64,000 bases of DNA from Primulina eburnea. Lineage: Eukaryota > Streptophyta > Magnoliopsida > Lamiales > Gesneriaceae. Below the pieces are notes generated by a model, which saw only the letters and a program-made list of their open reading frames with translations, did no database searches and had not been told where the DNA came from. Below are positions 46,819-57,246 of the stretch, piece by piece (the first letter of the stretch is position 1; every line of letters starts with the position of its first letter). The stretch lies in the NCBI RefSeq assembly GCF_022965805.1, contig NC_133117.1, forward strand, positions 7,030,183-7,094,182, given 5' to 3'. The translations under genes were made by a program, and so were the position numbers.

Positions 46819-48525
46819 TGTTAGAGAAGATGCCCTGCAAGACAACGGTTGGCTAGGGAATTTATTGACTCAAGTGTAATAAACAATCTTTATTTTAAAA
46901 TAATTTAACTTTTTATGGTCTTGTTTTACTTTATCTGTATATCCATGCGATCAGCATAGATAAAGTCTTTGATTATACTTTAATACAAATGAATCGTAAT
47001 TCGATGTTGAAACTCATTTGTAAATACTGTATAATCTAAATTATTTCCTAGTCGGTTCATCCGCCTAAAACATGGATAAATGTTGCTTGAGCTTGAGACT
47101 AACATCTGTGATGTTGTGTACTACGTTTCTTGGTAAGGGCATAGAGATGTCCAAACATGCAGATGGGTAGTCATATGATGATTATACCGAGCAACCCTCC
47201 CTCGGACTTTCAAAGTTGTTATCATTCATCGAGAGGATAAGTCTATGGTTATGATTGTACACCATTAGTCCTTTCGACCCGAGACAACACTGAGGCTCTA
47301 TATGCTAGGGCTGTGCTTTGACTCGTTTACCGGCTCCAGGAGAGTTATCAGGTGGCGAGGTTGGGTACAGTTGCGACACATATAGGAGCCAGTGCACTGT
47401 AGTCGGGATTCACCGCTCACCTATGGTGTGGATATCCTATGTGATCTGACGAAATAATAATGCGTGGAATCTCTGGCCAGAGTATGAGATGTACATTGCA
47501 GAAGGAGTTCTCCAATGGTACATGTGATGCCACTATTTATATGTATCACATAGTTATCGAATTATTATGCAACCCTCGATGAACCCATGGTTGCAGATTC
47601 GATCGGGATATATGAGATGAAGGGACCGTACTGTATGTTAATCATAATCGACTGATTCTTGAAGGCACTATCAGTGATACCTAGAGAATCATGGGACAAT
47701 GCTACTAGACGCTCTTACCATGATTCGATGGGTTTAATCAGAAATATGATTTCTGACATTCTCATGATCAATTGTTGATGCATAGAATGAGAAAAATTAG
47801 GATAAGCCCAAATAAAGGATCATGTCCTGAATCACAAAGAGTTGTGAACCCACGACTTGCTGTATCCCTGAACCATTGAGATCACACAAGTACTGGATTA
47901 TTTTATCCCCGTTGAGATAATAAATTCAAGAAATTGAATTTATATAAGACATTGAGAGAGTAAATTCAAGGAGTTGAATTTATATTATGATATAGTAAAT
48001 TCAAGTAATTGAATTTATGATAATTAAATTTTGAGAAAATAAATTCAAGTAGTTGAATTTATGAAATTTGGAGAGAATAAATTCAAGAAGTTGAATTTAT
48101 AAAATTTGAGGATTTAATTTATTAAACTCAAAGTTGAGTTTATTGAATATTAAATTAAATATAGTGGGAAATATGTTTAATGGGCTTGTAGGAGTACATG
48201 TCCAACATACTAAATAATTAAAGTTCTTAATGGACTTTGATTATTTAATTAAACTAGTTGGACTAGTTCAATTAATTAATCAAACTCATTAATGTTAATG
48301 ATGAATATTAGGTCATGACTTGATTATAAAATAGAGTAAGTAAGTCATAACCCTAGCCTCCAAGTGACCACAATTTTTCAAAAATGTTTCGGTAATTTGG
48401 AAAAGAAAAAGATTCGGGATGCAAATATTTTAGAATCTTTAATTGATTTAATTAACTAGATTAATTAAGTAAATTAAGGATTATAAATAATTATAAGGAT
48501 TTTTTATTCTTAATTAGAGATAAGG
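46819..48525 (+). repeat. Element E 3' LTR, truncated
   Basis: Homologous to 38119-39770 of the 5' LTR through gagataaggc. Downstream it is replaced by unrelated sequence (atacctttcg). It includes six hairpin units at about 47919-48142. Confidence 0.87.
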
Positions 48526-48530
48526 CATAC

Positions 48531-48555
48531 CTTTCGATTTTTTGTTCTTGGACAT
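48531..48555 (-). pseudogene. Possible first coding exon of a divergent gene, cut at element E
   Basis: On the minus strand ATG TCC AAG AAC AAA AAA TCG AAA G (MSKNKKSK) is followed by a consensus donor gtatg. The match to element E starts four or five bases further. It faces away from the complex I gene about 710 bp distant, an arrangement that would share a promoter. No downstream exon was found on this strand. The evidence is only a start codon, a Lys-rich start and a donor, so it may be chance. Confidence 0.25.
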
Positions 48556-48879
48556 CACGACCTTAATTTCAGAACTTGTCGCAATAACACAACAGAGGAA
48601 TGAAATACCTTAATTCCAAGATGGTCTTGCTGATCCCATTTCTACATGCTTCAGACTCCATGGAAATTTTGTTCCCACTAGTTTTAGTCGCACACCGGAG
48701 ATAAAAAAGATAAACAAATCAATAAATCATATAATTTAATTTAAAAAGATGAAAACCATTGAATCTTTTGCACACACTAGATACAAAATGGTGATAGAAG
48801 ACACATGAGCTAATAATTTAATTTAAAAAGATGAAAACCATCAGACTTATTAAAATAAATTAAGATGTTTTTGGTCAAT

Positions 48880-49075
48880 TAAAATGTTTATGTTTAAAAC
48901 TTATGTGAGGATGATATTTATAAGACATATATCTTATTTGAGTTATACATGAAAAAATATTACTTTTTATGCTAAGATAATTATCTTTTATTATGAATAT
49001 CGATACGATTGACCTGTTTCACGGATTTTCACATGCTAAAATCCGTGAGACGCTCACGTGAGATCCACTCGATGT
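48880..49075 (-). repeat. Short dispersed repeat with a 10-bp stem-loop
   Basis: Reads on the minus strand from cgagtggatctcacgtgagc to about 48880, with CACGGATTTT-cacatgct-AAAATCCGTG (10-bp perfect stem, near 49021-49048). The wording (ctcacggat..., aggtcaa, cataaaaagtaatattttt) resembles a very common short interspersed repeat of asterid genomes remembered from other loci. Its class (SINE or MITE) was not determined and the limits are approximate. Confidence 0.4.
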
Positions 49076-49267
49076 TTATAGAGTCCATAGGCTTTTCGAT
49101 CTCTTGGATAGGGTGCGTTCTTCTGAATTCGAACGAGGCCAAACTGAAATGACTAAAAAGACCTTTCTCCAATTTCTAAGCTTTGTAGAGGAAGGATTTC
49201 GAGCGGCATAAGCAGCAGAGTGTAGAGTCACACATCGATAATCCATTAATCCTTGCTTCGAGCGAAG

Positions 49268-52200
49268 ATGGGGGGAGGGATGGAAACGCACAAGAACCGT
49301 TGGATCGAGGATTGGTCCACGGCTAGAGAGAATCTGGAGCACAATTTCCGCTGGACCCGCCGCAATTTTGCGCTAGTCGGAATATTCGGCATTGCTATTC
49401 CCGTCCTCGTCTACAAGGGCATCGTCCGGGAATTCGTGAGATTTTCTTTTCGTTTTTGCTAATTTTTTTTTTATGACTTTGGTCTGTTTGTGCCTATATT
49501 CCGCGTCTCGCGTATTCTCCTTTTGCGATTTACAGTGATTTGAGTTGGCTTGATGGTTTTTCCAGAGAAATGTGATTGTTCCTTTGGTTTTATTTGTTAT
49601 TGGGTGGCTTTATGTTGAATTTTCCGTATGGGTTTGGAAGAACTTGTTTTACGGATTTATCAAGGGAGATATGTTGACCAGAGCGAAGGGCGAGTTGTTT
49701 AGATATTCAGAATTGAGCTTTCCAGTTAAAAAATTAAGATTTTTCTACATATGATGGTAGGATTTCGTATGGCTGTCAATAGCACGTTGATATCTATTAA
49801 AATAATGGTGTAAAGGAGTGTTTTAATTCAAATCGTCCTGTACCACTATGCAGAAAAAAATATAAGGTTTATGCTTGTTAGCTTATGCTCGAAGTTACGG
49901 AATATGGTGAGAAATTAGAATCATACGACGTCATTGAGGTTTTTGGTAGTCTTAACAGTTGAGTAAATATGAACATCTTAAATACAGTTAATGTGAAGGC
50001 CCGAAAATCCTTACTTGAAAATTTGCGGAAAATAAATTTTTTTTTTAAATAATCAAAACTGCCTCATTCACGAACTAAATTGATAAATCAAGTTTGATAT
50101 TCAAAATGGCAGCGGAAGAAAATATTTGTTTGCGAAATAACAATTTAAGAATATCCAACAACTGATAAAAATTGTTTGAGGAATAAAATAATAAATGCTG
50201 AACTGAGGTCCTCGATCCTCGGAAGTGGGTATTTGTTCTTCACTGTAACCCTGTTCAACTCCCGGTAGTCAATGCAAAGCCTCATAGAGCCATCCTTCTT
50301 CTTTACATATAAGACTGGCGCGCCCCATGGTGAAAAGTTCGGGCGAATGAACTCCTTATCGAGAAGTTCCTGAATCTGCTTCTTAAGCTTTGCATCTCTG
50401 TCGGTGCTAGTCGGTACGGCGCTTTGGATATCGGAGCCGTACCTGGCATAAGATCAATGGAAAACTCCACCTCTCTCTCGGGTGGCATACCAGAGACGTC
50501 TTCGGGAAAAACGTCTAAAAAATCTCTGACAATCGGAACATCTGAGGCTGACTGGCTGGGTTCCTCGGGGACAGATAAAAAGGTCGCTAGAAATGCCCAA
50601 CACCCTCTATGCATTAGCTTCCTGGCTTGAACATAAGGAATAATGCGCGGTAAAGGAAAGTACCTGTCCGGCTCAAATAAGAACTGCTCCATTCCAGGCG
50701 GTCGGACAAGAACAGATCTCCGCTGGAAGTCTATCAACACTCTGTTCCTCAATAGCCAGTCCATCCCTAGGATGATGTCAAATTCTGGCATCGGTAGCAC
50801 AATCAGATCCGCATAAACAAGATTACCGTGCAGCTCAAGGTCTATATCTCGGATAACATTGGTAGCTGCCATCTCCTCGCCTGACGGCAACTACTACTGA
50901 AAAGGCTATATCTAGCCCAATGATCTTGATCTTGAGAAAGTTTGCAAAGACCTCCGAAATAAACGAGTGAGTGGCCCCTGAATCTATCAAGGCCTTGGTG
51001 GCGGAACCAGATATAAAAATTCTCCCTGAAAGATTGGAATTCTAAGTTGAATCCAATAGCTACAAGAACTAAACTTATAGACATGCAAAGGCCAGAGTTC
51101 TTCTAACTTAAATCCCCAAAATACTACTGAGTAGAGCATGCAATCCTATCACAGTTCTAAGTTCAATCTTAATCCCTATTCCCAAAACACGGAAATTCAA
51201 ATAATAACTTAAAGTTTAAAGGTACCTGTCAACAACATAGTCTCCGGGTTTGTTTCCGTGGCATGGAGAGCAAAAACTCTGCCTTGGGTAGGCAGATTTC
51301 TCTGAGGGCACTGCAGCAACATGTGGTCTGGACAGCCACACTTAAAACACTTTCCTTAGCCAGACATACATGCTCCAGGTTGGCGGCGTGAGCACTTGGG
51401 ACAGACTGGGTGCTCATAAGTCCTCGGGGCTGGGCGTCCCCGCTGCTGCTGCTGGCCTCTGTTTCTAGGCGGTCCGTGGAAAAGGCCTCTTGTTCTGCTG
51501 CTGATGCTGATAAGGAGGAGGGCGGTGTGGTACCTGGACTGGGCGCTTGCCCTGGCGATCCCTCTCGATATCCCGCAGATCCTGCTCTGCGGCTAGGGCT
51601 TTGGAGACAGCAATCTCATAAGTAGCAGGGTCAGACACCCTAACATCCCGGCGCAAGATCGGCCGTAGACCCACCAAGAAATGCATCAAGTTGGCTCTGA
51701 CATCATTCGCTATCAGGGGCACAAAATGACAGCCCCTCTCGAACTTATGGATGAACTCCGTAACCGTCATATCTTCCTGTCTCAGGCTCATGAACTCAGT
51801 GGTCAACCTGGTGCGCACTTCTTCGGCAAAATATTTGGAGTAGAAAACCTCCGTAAAGCGCATCCAAGTTAGTGTAGCCAAGTTCAGGGCTACTGCTGCT
51901 CCTTCCCACCATAAGCGGGCATCTTCACTGAACAGATAAGTGGCACAACGGACTCTGTCTGCATCTCCCAGCTCCATGAACTCGAAGATAACCCGAGGGA
52001 TTTGATCCATCCCTCGGCAAACATGGGGTCAGACGTCCCAGAAAACTCCTTCGGGCGCATCTTCATAAACCTCTCATAAACAGCCTCGGGAAGCTCACGA
52101 AGCCACGTCTTCGGTCTGTAAGTTTTACATTTCAGCATTTTATTTAAAGCATGAATTATTTTGACACCATGCTTCCATGAAATAGTTTCGATCAGATTTT

Positions 52201-55200
52201 CAGTATTTCAGTGTTCATTTAAAATAAATTATGGAATTATGCATGTTAGTTACGTATGGGTTATGTTTGGAGCAGTATGCCCCCTAGACGTCAAGTTGGA
52301 CGCCCGAGAGGTGGTGGCGAGCACCGTCGCGAGGACGGTGATGATCAGAGACAAGAGAGGCAGGGACCTCCTCCTCCTCTTCCGCCGGATATGAATGCCC
52401 AGATGCTAGCTGGGATGACGCAGTTCTTCGCACAGTTTGCGGGGAACAATGCCGCAGCCGCAACCAGGCTGACAGGGCCCGAGGCTGTTTATGAGAGGTT
52501 TATGAAGATGCGCCCGAAGGAGTTTTCTGGTCTTACCCCATGATTGCCGAGGGATGGATCAAACCCCTCGAGGTTATCTTCGAGTTCATGGAGCTGTGAG
52601 ATGCAGACAGAGCCCGTTGTTGCACTTATCTGTTCAGTGGAGATGCCCGCTTATGGTGGGAAGGAGCAGCAGTAGCCCTGAACTTGGATGCGCTTTACGG
52701 AGGTTTTCTACTCCAAATATTTTGCCGAGGAAGTGCGCACCAGGTTGACCACTGAGTTCATGAGCCTGAGACAGGGAGATATGACGGTTACGGAGTTCAT
52801 CCGTAAGTTCGAGAGGGGCTGTCATTTTGTGCCCCTGATAGCGAATGATGCCAGAGCCAAGTTGATAAATTTCCTGGTGGGTCTACGGCCGATCTTGCGC
52901 CGGGATGTTAGGGTGTCTGACCCTGCTACTTATGAGATTGCTGTCTCCAAAGCCCTAGCCGCAGAGCAGGATCTGCGGGATATCGAGAGGGATCGCCAGG
53001 GCAAGCGCCCAGTCCAGGTACCACACCGCCCTCCTCCTCATCAGCATCAGCAGCAGAACAAGAGGCCTTTTCACGGACCGCCTAGAAACAGAGGCCAGCA
53101 GCAGCAGCGGGGACGCCCAGCCCCGAGGACTTATGAGCACCCAATCTGTCCCAAGTGCTCACGCCGCCATCCTGGAGCATGTATGTCTGGCTCAGGAAAG
53201 TGTTTTAAGTGTGGCAGTCCAGACCACATGTTGCTGCAGTGCCCTCAGAGGAATCTGCCTACCCAAGGCAGAGTTTTTGCTCTCCATGCCACGGAAACAA
53301 ACCCGGAGACTATGTTGTTGACAGGTACCTTTAAGCTTTAAGTTATTATTTGAATTTCCGTGTTTTGGGAATAAGGATTAAGATTGAACTTAGAACTGTG
53401 ATAGGATTGCATGCTCTACTCAGTAGTATTTTGGGGATTTAAGTTAGAAGAACTCTGGCCTTTGCATGTCTATAAGTTTAGTTCTTGTAGCTATTGGATT
53501 CAACTTAGAGTTCCAATCTTTCAGGGAGAATTTTTATATCTGGTTCCGCCACCAAGGCCTTGATAGATTCAGGGGCCACTCACTCGTTTATTTCGGAGGT
53601 CTTTGCAAACTTTCTCAAGATCAAGACCATTGGGCTAGATATAGCCTTTTCAGTAGTGTTGCCGTCAGGCGAGGAGATGGCAGCTACCAATGTTATCCGA
53701 GATATAGACCTTGAGCTGCACGGTAATCTTGTTTATGCGGATCTGATTGTGCTACCGATGCCAGAATTTGACATCATCCTAGGGATGGACTGGCTATTGA
53801 GGAACAGAGTGTTGATAGACTTCCAGCGGAGATCTGTTCTTGTCCGACCGCCTGGAATGGAGCAGTTCTTATTTGAGCCGGACAGATACTTTCCTTTACC
53901 GCGCATTATTCCTTATGTTCAGGCCAGGAAGCTCATGCATAGAGGGTGTCGGGCATTTCTAGTGACCTTTTTATCTGTCCCCGAGGAACCCAGCCAGTCA
54001 ACCTCAGATGTTCCGATTGTCAGAGATTTCTTAGACGTTTTTCCCGAAGACGTCTCTGGTATGCCACCCGAGAGAGAGGTGGAGTTTTCCATTGAGCTTA
54101 TGCCAGGTACGGCTCCGATATCCAAAGCGCCGTACCGACTAACACCGACAGAGATGGCAGAGCTTAAGAAGCAGATTCAGGAACTTCTCGACAAGGAGTT
54201 CATTCGCCCGAGCTTTTCACCATGGGGCGCGCTAGTCTTATTTGTAAAGAAGAAGAATGGCTCTATGAGGCTTTGCATTGACTACCGGGAGTTGAACAGG
54301 GTTACAGTGAAGAACAAATACCCACTTCCGAGGATCGAGGACCTCAGTTCAGCATTTATTATTTTATTCCTCAAACAATTTTTATCAGTTGTTGGATATT
54401 CTTAAATTGTTATTTCGCAAACAAATATTTTCTTCCGCTGCCATTTTGAATATCAAACTTGATTTATCAATTTAGTTCGTGAATGAGGCAGTTTTGATTA
54501 TTTTAAAAAAAAAATTTATTTTCCGCAAATTTTCAAGTAAGGATTTTCAGGCCTTCACAGTTAAGATCGCTGACTTCAACTTCTGAATAACCACGATGAA
54601 GAAAGAAACATGAAACTCTGACTAAGATACTCAAGCCCCGAAAACCAAACAAATGCTCGCGATATAAAAAGAGAAGACACTTGCACTCTTTATGTATCTT
54701 CTGAACTACTGATATTTTATGAAAAAATGTAATGTCTATGTATAATGATGTTCACCATCAAAGCGGAGATGGAGAGATATTCAAGAGAATGTGTTTTCCA
54801 AAATCTCCAGATAATCTATTATTTCAAAAAGTTTATTACGAGATTTGGAGAAGGAAAAGCAGTATAGGGAATCATATTTATTAACCAATATTTTAGGTAG
54901 TTAAGAAAGAAAACTTGAAATTCGGTTCTCAAGAGGAGAAAGATTAAGCATACCACATGAATAGAGGATGGGCTGGAGGCTGACCAAGGTGTATATCTTG
55001 CAAGTTCTTCTGTAAATGTGTATTTATTTTAGATAATTTCTGATATGGGTGAGTTTCAGGTGGTGTACAAAATTGAAGCTAGGTAGATTCTAGGTAATAA
55101 GGATTGACTGGGAATACAAACAAGCAAATACTAGCATATGATATGGCCATATGGGTAATTTACATTTCTGCATAGCCAGGAGTTGAAAGTAATATAGTTT

Positions 55201-56948
55201 TAAATTTGGGAGTGCAAAGAAATAATAGCTGACAAGGGTTAAACACAAGCGTGAAATTAATTTAACTCTTCGTATAAGATGTTTAATCAGAAGTTATTAA
55301 TTTAAAACTAATGAGTAGACCAGTTCAGTTCCAATAGAGCAAGATACTCTCTTCATAATTACCTAACACCAATTTTGTAGCCTGTTTAAAACTTGCATGC
55401 ATCACAGAGGTCAGAAACAAAAGTGGTGTTTCTATAAAAAAAAAAGAAAACAAAGCTGGAACAGATACACCTTTGCCTCTGGCTCATTTTCTCTTCACTC
55501 AGTGTATATAATCTTTTGATTCTTTCCAAAAGTTACACCAGTTTTGGACATTTATTACTAAAATTTTCTTGTATCAAAAAACGACTTCTTTTACTTATTA
55601 TCTCTTCTCTCAATCTTGTTACACCTGCTTCATGCTTTCCTCTTCTTGGTTGAAATTTTATGCAGAGAGTCGAGAAAATATGTTCAGTTGACTTATCTTT
55701 TGATTTATGTATATGCCTCTGAGAATAATACACCAACACACACAAACTTATTTTTTTTCCGTACTTTTCATAAAAGATAATTATATTCAAATACATGCGA
55801 AGTGTGTATTGGTTTTCTTCTTCTTGTGTTGCTGTTTGTTTGGGTTACGTGTCAATTGGATTTGAATTGGAACTTTTCTGTTTCGTATTTGTTGTGGTTG
55901 TATGAAGTTTAATTATTAGTTAGTAATCAGGTGGTTTTATAAAGTGATATTTGTTTAGTTGTTGGACTCCTAAAACTCAACCGTGTTCTGTAATTCTAAC
56001 TGTAATTCTGGAACACGCAGAATATAACAGTCGTTCAACTTTGGCCAGTGGATTTGTTTGGTGTTTATAGATAAATTTGTTAGCCATCAACCATTCGATA
56101 GGATATGTTTTATTTGACGAATTGAGTTGAACTGGCCTAGTAACTAGTGTTTGAAGTGGACATCAATTGTCATTTAATTAACTTTTGGTATATTTAATCA
56201 AAAATCATCGCTATTTTATTGATTTGTTGAAGATAAGGTCTTAATTATGTAACATAATTTTGTGTTTCAACTTGAGAGCATGATCACTGCTAGCACCACC
56301 ATCGAAGCTGCATATTGCATTGTTGAAACAATTAGTGGACTATACATGCCACTTCTCAGCAACTGCGCTGACTTGATTGTTGTGCATGAAATGGAGATAG
56401 CTCTGAGTTGACGGGGCCTTGTTGCTATGATTTGTTATATGACCTCTTAAGTGAAAACCAGTTGAATCATTGTTGTCATTTTTCTAGGCATGTACTTGGG
56501 GAATTACCTTTCATTTAACGCATCACAGGCTACAAATCCAGGTGAAGCGAAGTTGGAAATCAATATCATGATGTAGTTGTTTCTATTGTCTAAACTGATA
56601 ATTGACCTTTCTTCCTTTTCATGACAGCATCTAACATGCATAAATATTTACATATGTGCTTATTTTCAAGAGTTGATCTCAAACCTGGAATGTAGATGCC
56701 TCTTTATTTCCTTGAGATGCTTTGTATATGGTAGGATTAAAATCATCGGACCTCTAAAAGTGGTACTAGATATTAAATTGGAGCTCCCAGTTTCTAAATT
56801 CTAAATATAGCCTTTACTTTAACAAATTGTTTCTGCTTGTAGTTTGCATCTTCTAATCTAGAACTCATTCACCTTTTGCCAATTTTGATGACAGCATATG
56901 CAAGATGAGGATGCGGGAAGGCCATATAGGAAATTCGGATTCCTGTAA
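49268..56948 (+). CDS. NDUFB4: NADH dehydrogenase (complex I) subunit B15/NDUFB4-like, join(49268..49435,56895..56948)
   Basis: Two exons give a 73-residue protein starting [20 protein letters not shown] and ending RPYRKFGFL. It matches the small plant complex I membrane-arm subunit B15 (the Arabidopsis relative is about 71 residues). A hydrophilic N-terminus is followed by [10 protein letters not shown] and [13 protein letters not shown], one membrane-spanning segment at residues 33-52, and an acidic tail (MQDEDAGRP). The product would sit in the inner mitochondrial membrane as an accessory subunit. The ATG at 49268 is the first in frame and gives the conserved start. Exon 1 ends GAATTC|gtgag and exon 2 starts ttgatgacag|CATATG; the junction is in phase. 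The intron is 7459 nt and contains insertion H. No lesion is seen in the coding sequence. Confidence 0.88.
49436..49991 (+). other. NDUFB4-like intron, part before insertion H
   Basis: Begins with donor gtgag. T-rich, as is usual for plant introns. A 60-codon frame at 49572-49754 with a hydrophobic start has no known relative and is taken as chance. It ends with TSD gttaa at 49987-49991. Confidence 0.7.
50206..52090 (-). pseudogene. Gag-protease-partial RT of insertion H, left arm (antisense to host gene)
   Basis: From the centre leftward: Gag from [18 protein letters not shown] at 52090, then the frame [20 protein letters not shown] from 52010. A single extra C near 51478 ends this frame in the Lys/Pro linker. 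The zinc knuckle follows at about 51330-51400, and a 200-nt intron-like gap at 51026-51225. Protease and RT are open at 50303-50890 ([29 protein letters not shown]). RT stops at the join near 50206, right after the codons for P-R-I-E-D-L. An extra base near 50893 and another near 50395 break the frame. Confidence 0.82.
51026..51225 (-). other. Intron between gag and protease, left arm of H
   Basis: On the minus strand the donor GTACC follows GACAG at 51226, and the acceptor TTTCAG precedes GGAGAATTT at 51025. 200 nt, the same length and place as 53325-53524 in the right arm. Confidence 0.7.
52091..52477 (+). other. Single-copy centre of insertion H: leader and start of gag
   Basis: It begins ttcggtctgtaagttttac, similar to the post-PBS leader of element D (agtctgtaagcttttatg). 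It contains an ATG at 52277 opening [14 protein letters not shown] and 67 codons of Gag not present in the left arm. It would form the loop of the hairpin. Confidence 0.8.
52277..54344 (+). pseudogene. Gag-protease-partial RT of insertion H, right arm (sense)
   Basis: Starts [21 protein letters not shown] loss of four bases near 52530 shifts the frame (stop at 52541), and about 14 bases are lost near 52685. From 52688 the frame is open through Gag ([19 protein letters not shown]) and a zinc knuckle ([14 protein letters not shown] near 53195) to a TAA at 53339, just inside a 200-nt intron. After splicing, the frame continues into [20 protein letters not shown] (protease, near 53525-53580) and RT ([20 protein letters not shown]) to the join at 54344. 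A Ty3 chromovirus-like family distinct from A and B. Confidence 0.85.
52478..54559 (+). repeat. Insertion H right arm
   Basis: Sense gag-protease-RT to 54344, then the inverted LTR-start-like piece 54345-54559 ending in caca before the TSD. Pairs with 49992-52090 over about 2.1 kb. Confidence 0.9.
53325..53524 (+). other. Intron between gag and protease, right arm of H
   Basis: Exon ends TTGTTGACAG|gtacc and resumes ctttcag|GGAGAATTT. Joining them gives [18 protein letters not shown], the standard approach to the protease active site, in one frame with the gag frame upstream and the pol frame downstream. Unspliced, translation stops at TAA 53339-53341. The AT-rich body (ttaagttattatttgaattt) and pyrimidine-rich end suit a plant intron. 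Elements A and B have no such insertion at this place. Confidence 0.75.
54560..56894 (+). other. NDUFB4-like intron, part after insertion H
   Basis: AT-rich and intron-like, starting with the TSD copy gttaa and ending in the acceptor tgatgacag at 56894. Short frames (for example 55533-55796 on the minus strand) show no relatives. No further element was recognised. Confidence 0.7.
56895..56948 (+). CDS. NDUFB4: NDUFB4-like gene, exon 2
   Basis: 54 nt encoding [17 protein letters not shown] and TAA (56946-56948). The phase matches exon 1, and the sequence corresponds to the conserved end of plant B15 ([14 protein letters not shown]). A longer frame that starts upstream at another phase (56905-57141) is incidental. 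Confidence 0.88.
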   Translation, partial: HMQDEDAGRPYRKFGFL

Positions 56949-57246
56949 TCATGCTACAGCTTTTATCTCAAATAAATTGTGCCAGCAAATGGAAAATCTA
57001 ATGCATTTTCCTAGACCACTGAGTGCTGTTATCACTTTCTCGAATCGAAAACTTTTCTTTTACACATTACTCTATCTCACGGGTGGTATTGATTATTGTT
57101 CGTTATTTAGGTTGCACAGGTCTCATATTGGGTTCATCTGAATTAACAAAAATTAGGCCTACAAGTGTGACATAACAAAAGGTAAAGATTGAATGAAACT
57201 AAACTTGTTGGTTATATTTGGTCAAGTGTTGCATGGAGAGAACAAC
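56949..57246 (+). other. 3' flank of the NDUFB4-like gene, probable 3' UTR
   Basis: T-rich sequence before element G. No single poly(A) signal can be chosen with confidence. Confidence 0.5.

Larger units (their letters stand above)
38119..48525 (+). mobile_element. Element E: decayed Ty1/copia retrotransposon, 3' LTR truncated, carrying solo LTR F
   Basis: The 5' LTR is 38119-40204 (tgttagag...gggatccaaca) and the 3' LTR starts at 46819 after the typical copia tail gtgagagat. Between them lie remains of gag, integrase, RT and RNase H in copia order (integrase before RT), resembling TNT1-type polyproteins. The 3' LTR matches the 5' LTR only up to about 48525, so its last 370 bp or so are missing and no TSD can be read. 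The PBS expected after 40204 is not recognisable. Gag is interrupted by solo LTR F. Confidence 0.9.
48526..49267. other. Upstream region of the complex I gene, with a short direct repeat and a dispersed repeat
   Basis: A 29-bp direct repeat (ataatttaatttaaaaagat and following) occurs at 48731-48759 and 48813-48841, 82 bp apart. Positions 48880-49075 look like a short dispersed plant repeat (see the separate entry). A possible divergent first exon is listed at 48531-48555. The promoter of the NDUFB4-like gene must lie here, but no TATA box could be assigned with confidence. Confidence 0.5.
49992..52090 (-). repeat. Insertion H left arm
   Basis: Reverse complement of the right arm. 49992-50205 is the LTR-start-like piece; 50206-52090 carries RT, protease and gag in antisense to the host gene. 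It keeps coding bases that the right arm has lost (4 bases near its 52530 and about 14 near its 52685), while having its own single-base insertions. Confidence 0.9.
49992..54559. mobile_element. Insertion H: palindromic Ty3/gypsy derivative in the NDUFB4-like intron
   Basis: 4568 bp with TG...CA ends (tgtgaaggcccg, ggccttcaca) and a perfect TSD gttaa (49987-49991, 54560-54564). The structure is two inverted arms, 49992-52090 and 52478-54559, around a 387-bp single-copy centre. From outside to centre, each arm has about 214 bp resembling the start of a gypsy LTR and then, inverted relative to that piece, partial RT, protease and Gag. The outermost 214 bp of the arms differ by one base and a small indel; the coding parts show scattered differences. 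Both ends are thus the same terminus, unlike a normal LTR element. There is no intact enzyme. Confidence 0.9.

Noticed and set aside
49572..49754. A 60-codon hydrophobic frame in the first part of the NDUFB4-like intron
   Set aside because: It would need a start inside the intron and has no match to B15, whose C-terminus is found in exon 2 at 56895. The sequence is typical T-rich intron.
56905..57141. A 78-codon frame starting within exon 2 of the NDUFB4-like gene
   Set aside because: It is out of phase with the spliced product; the conserved C-terminus M-Q-D-E-D-A-G-R-P ends at the TAA 56946-56948 in the other frame.
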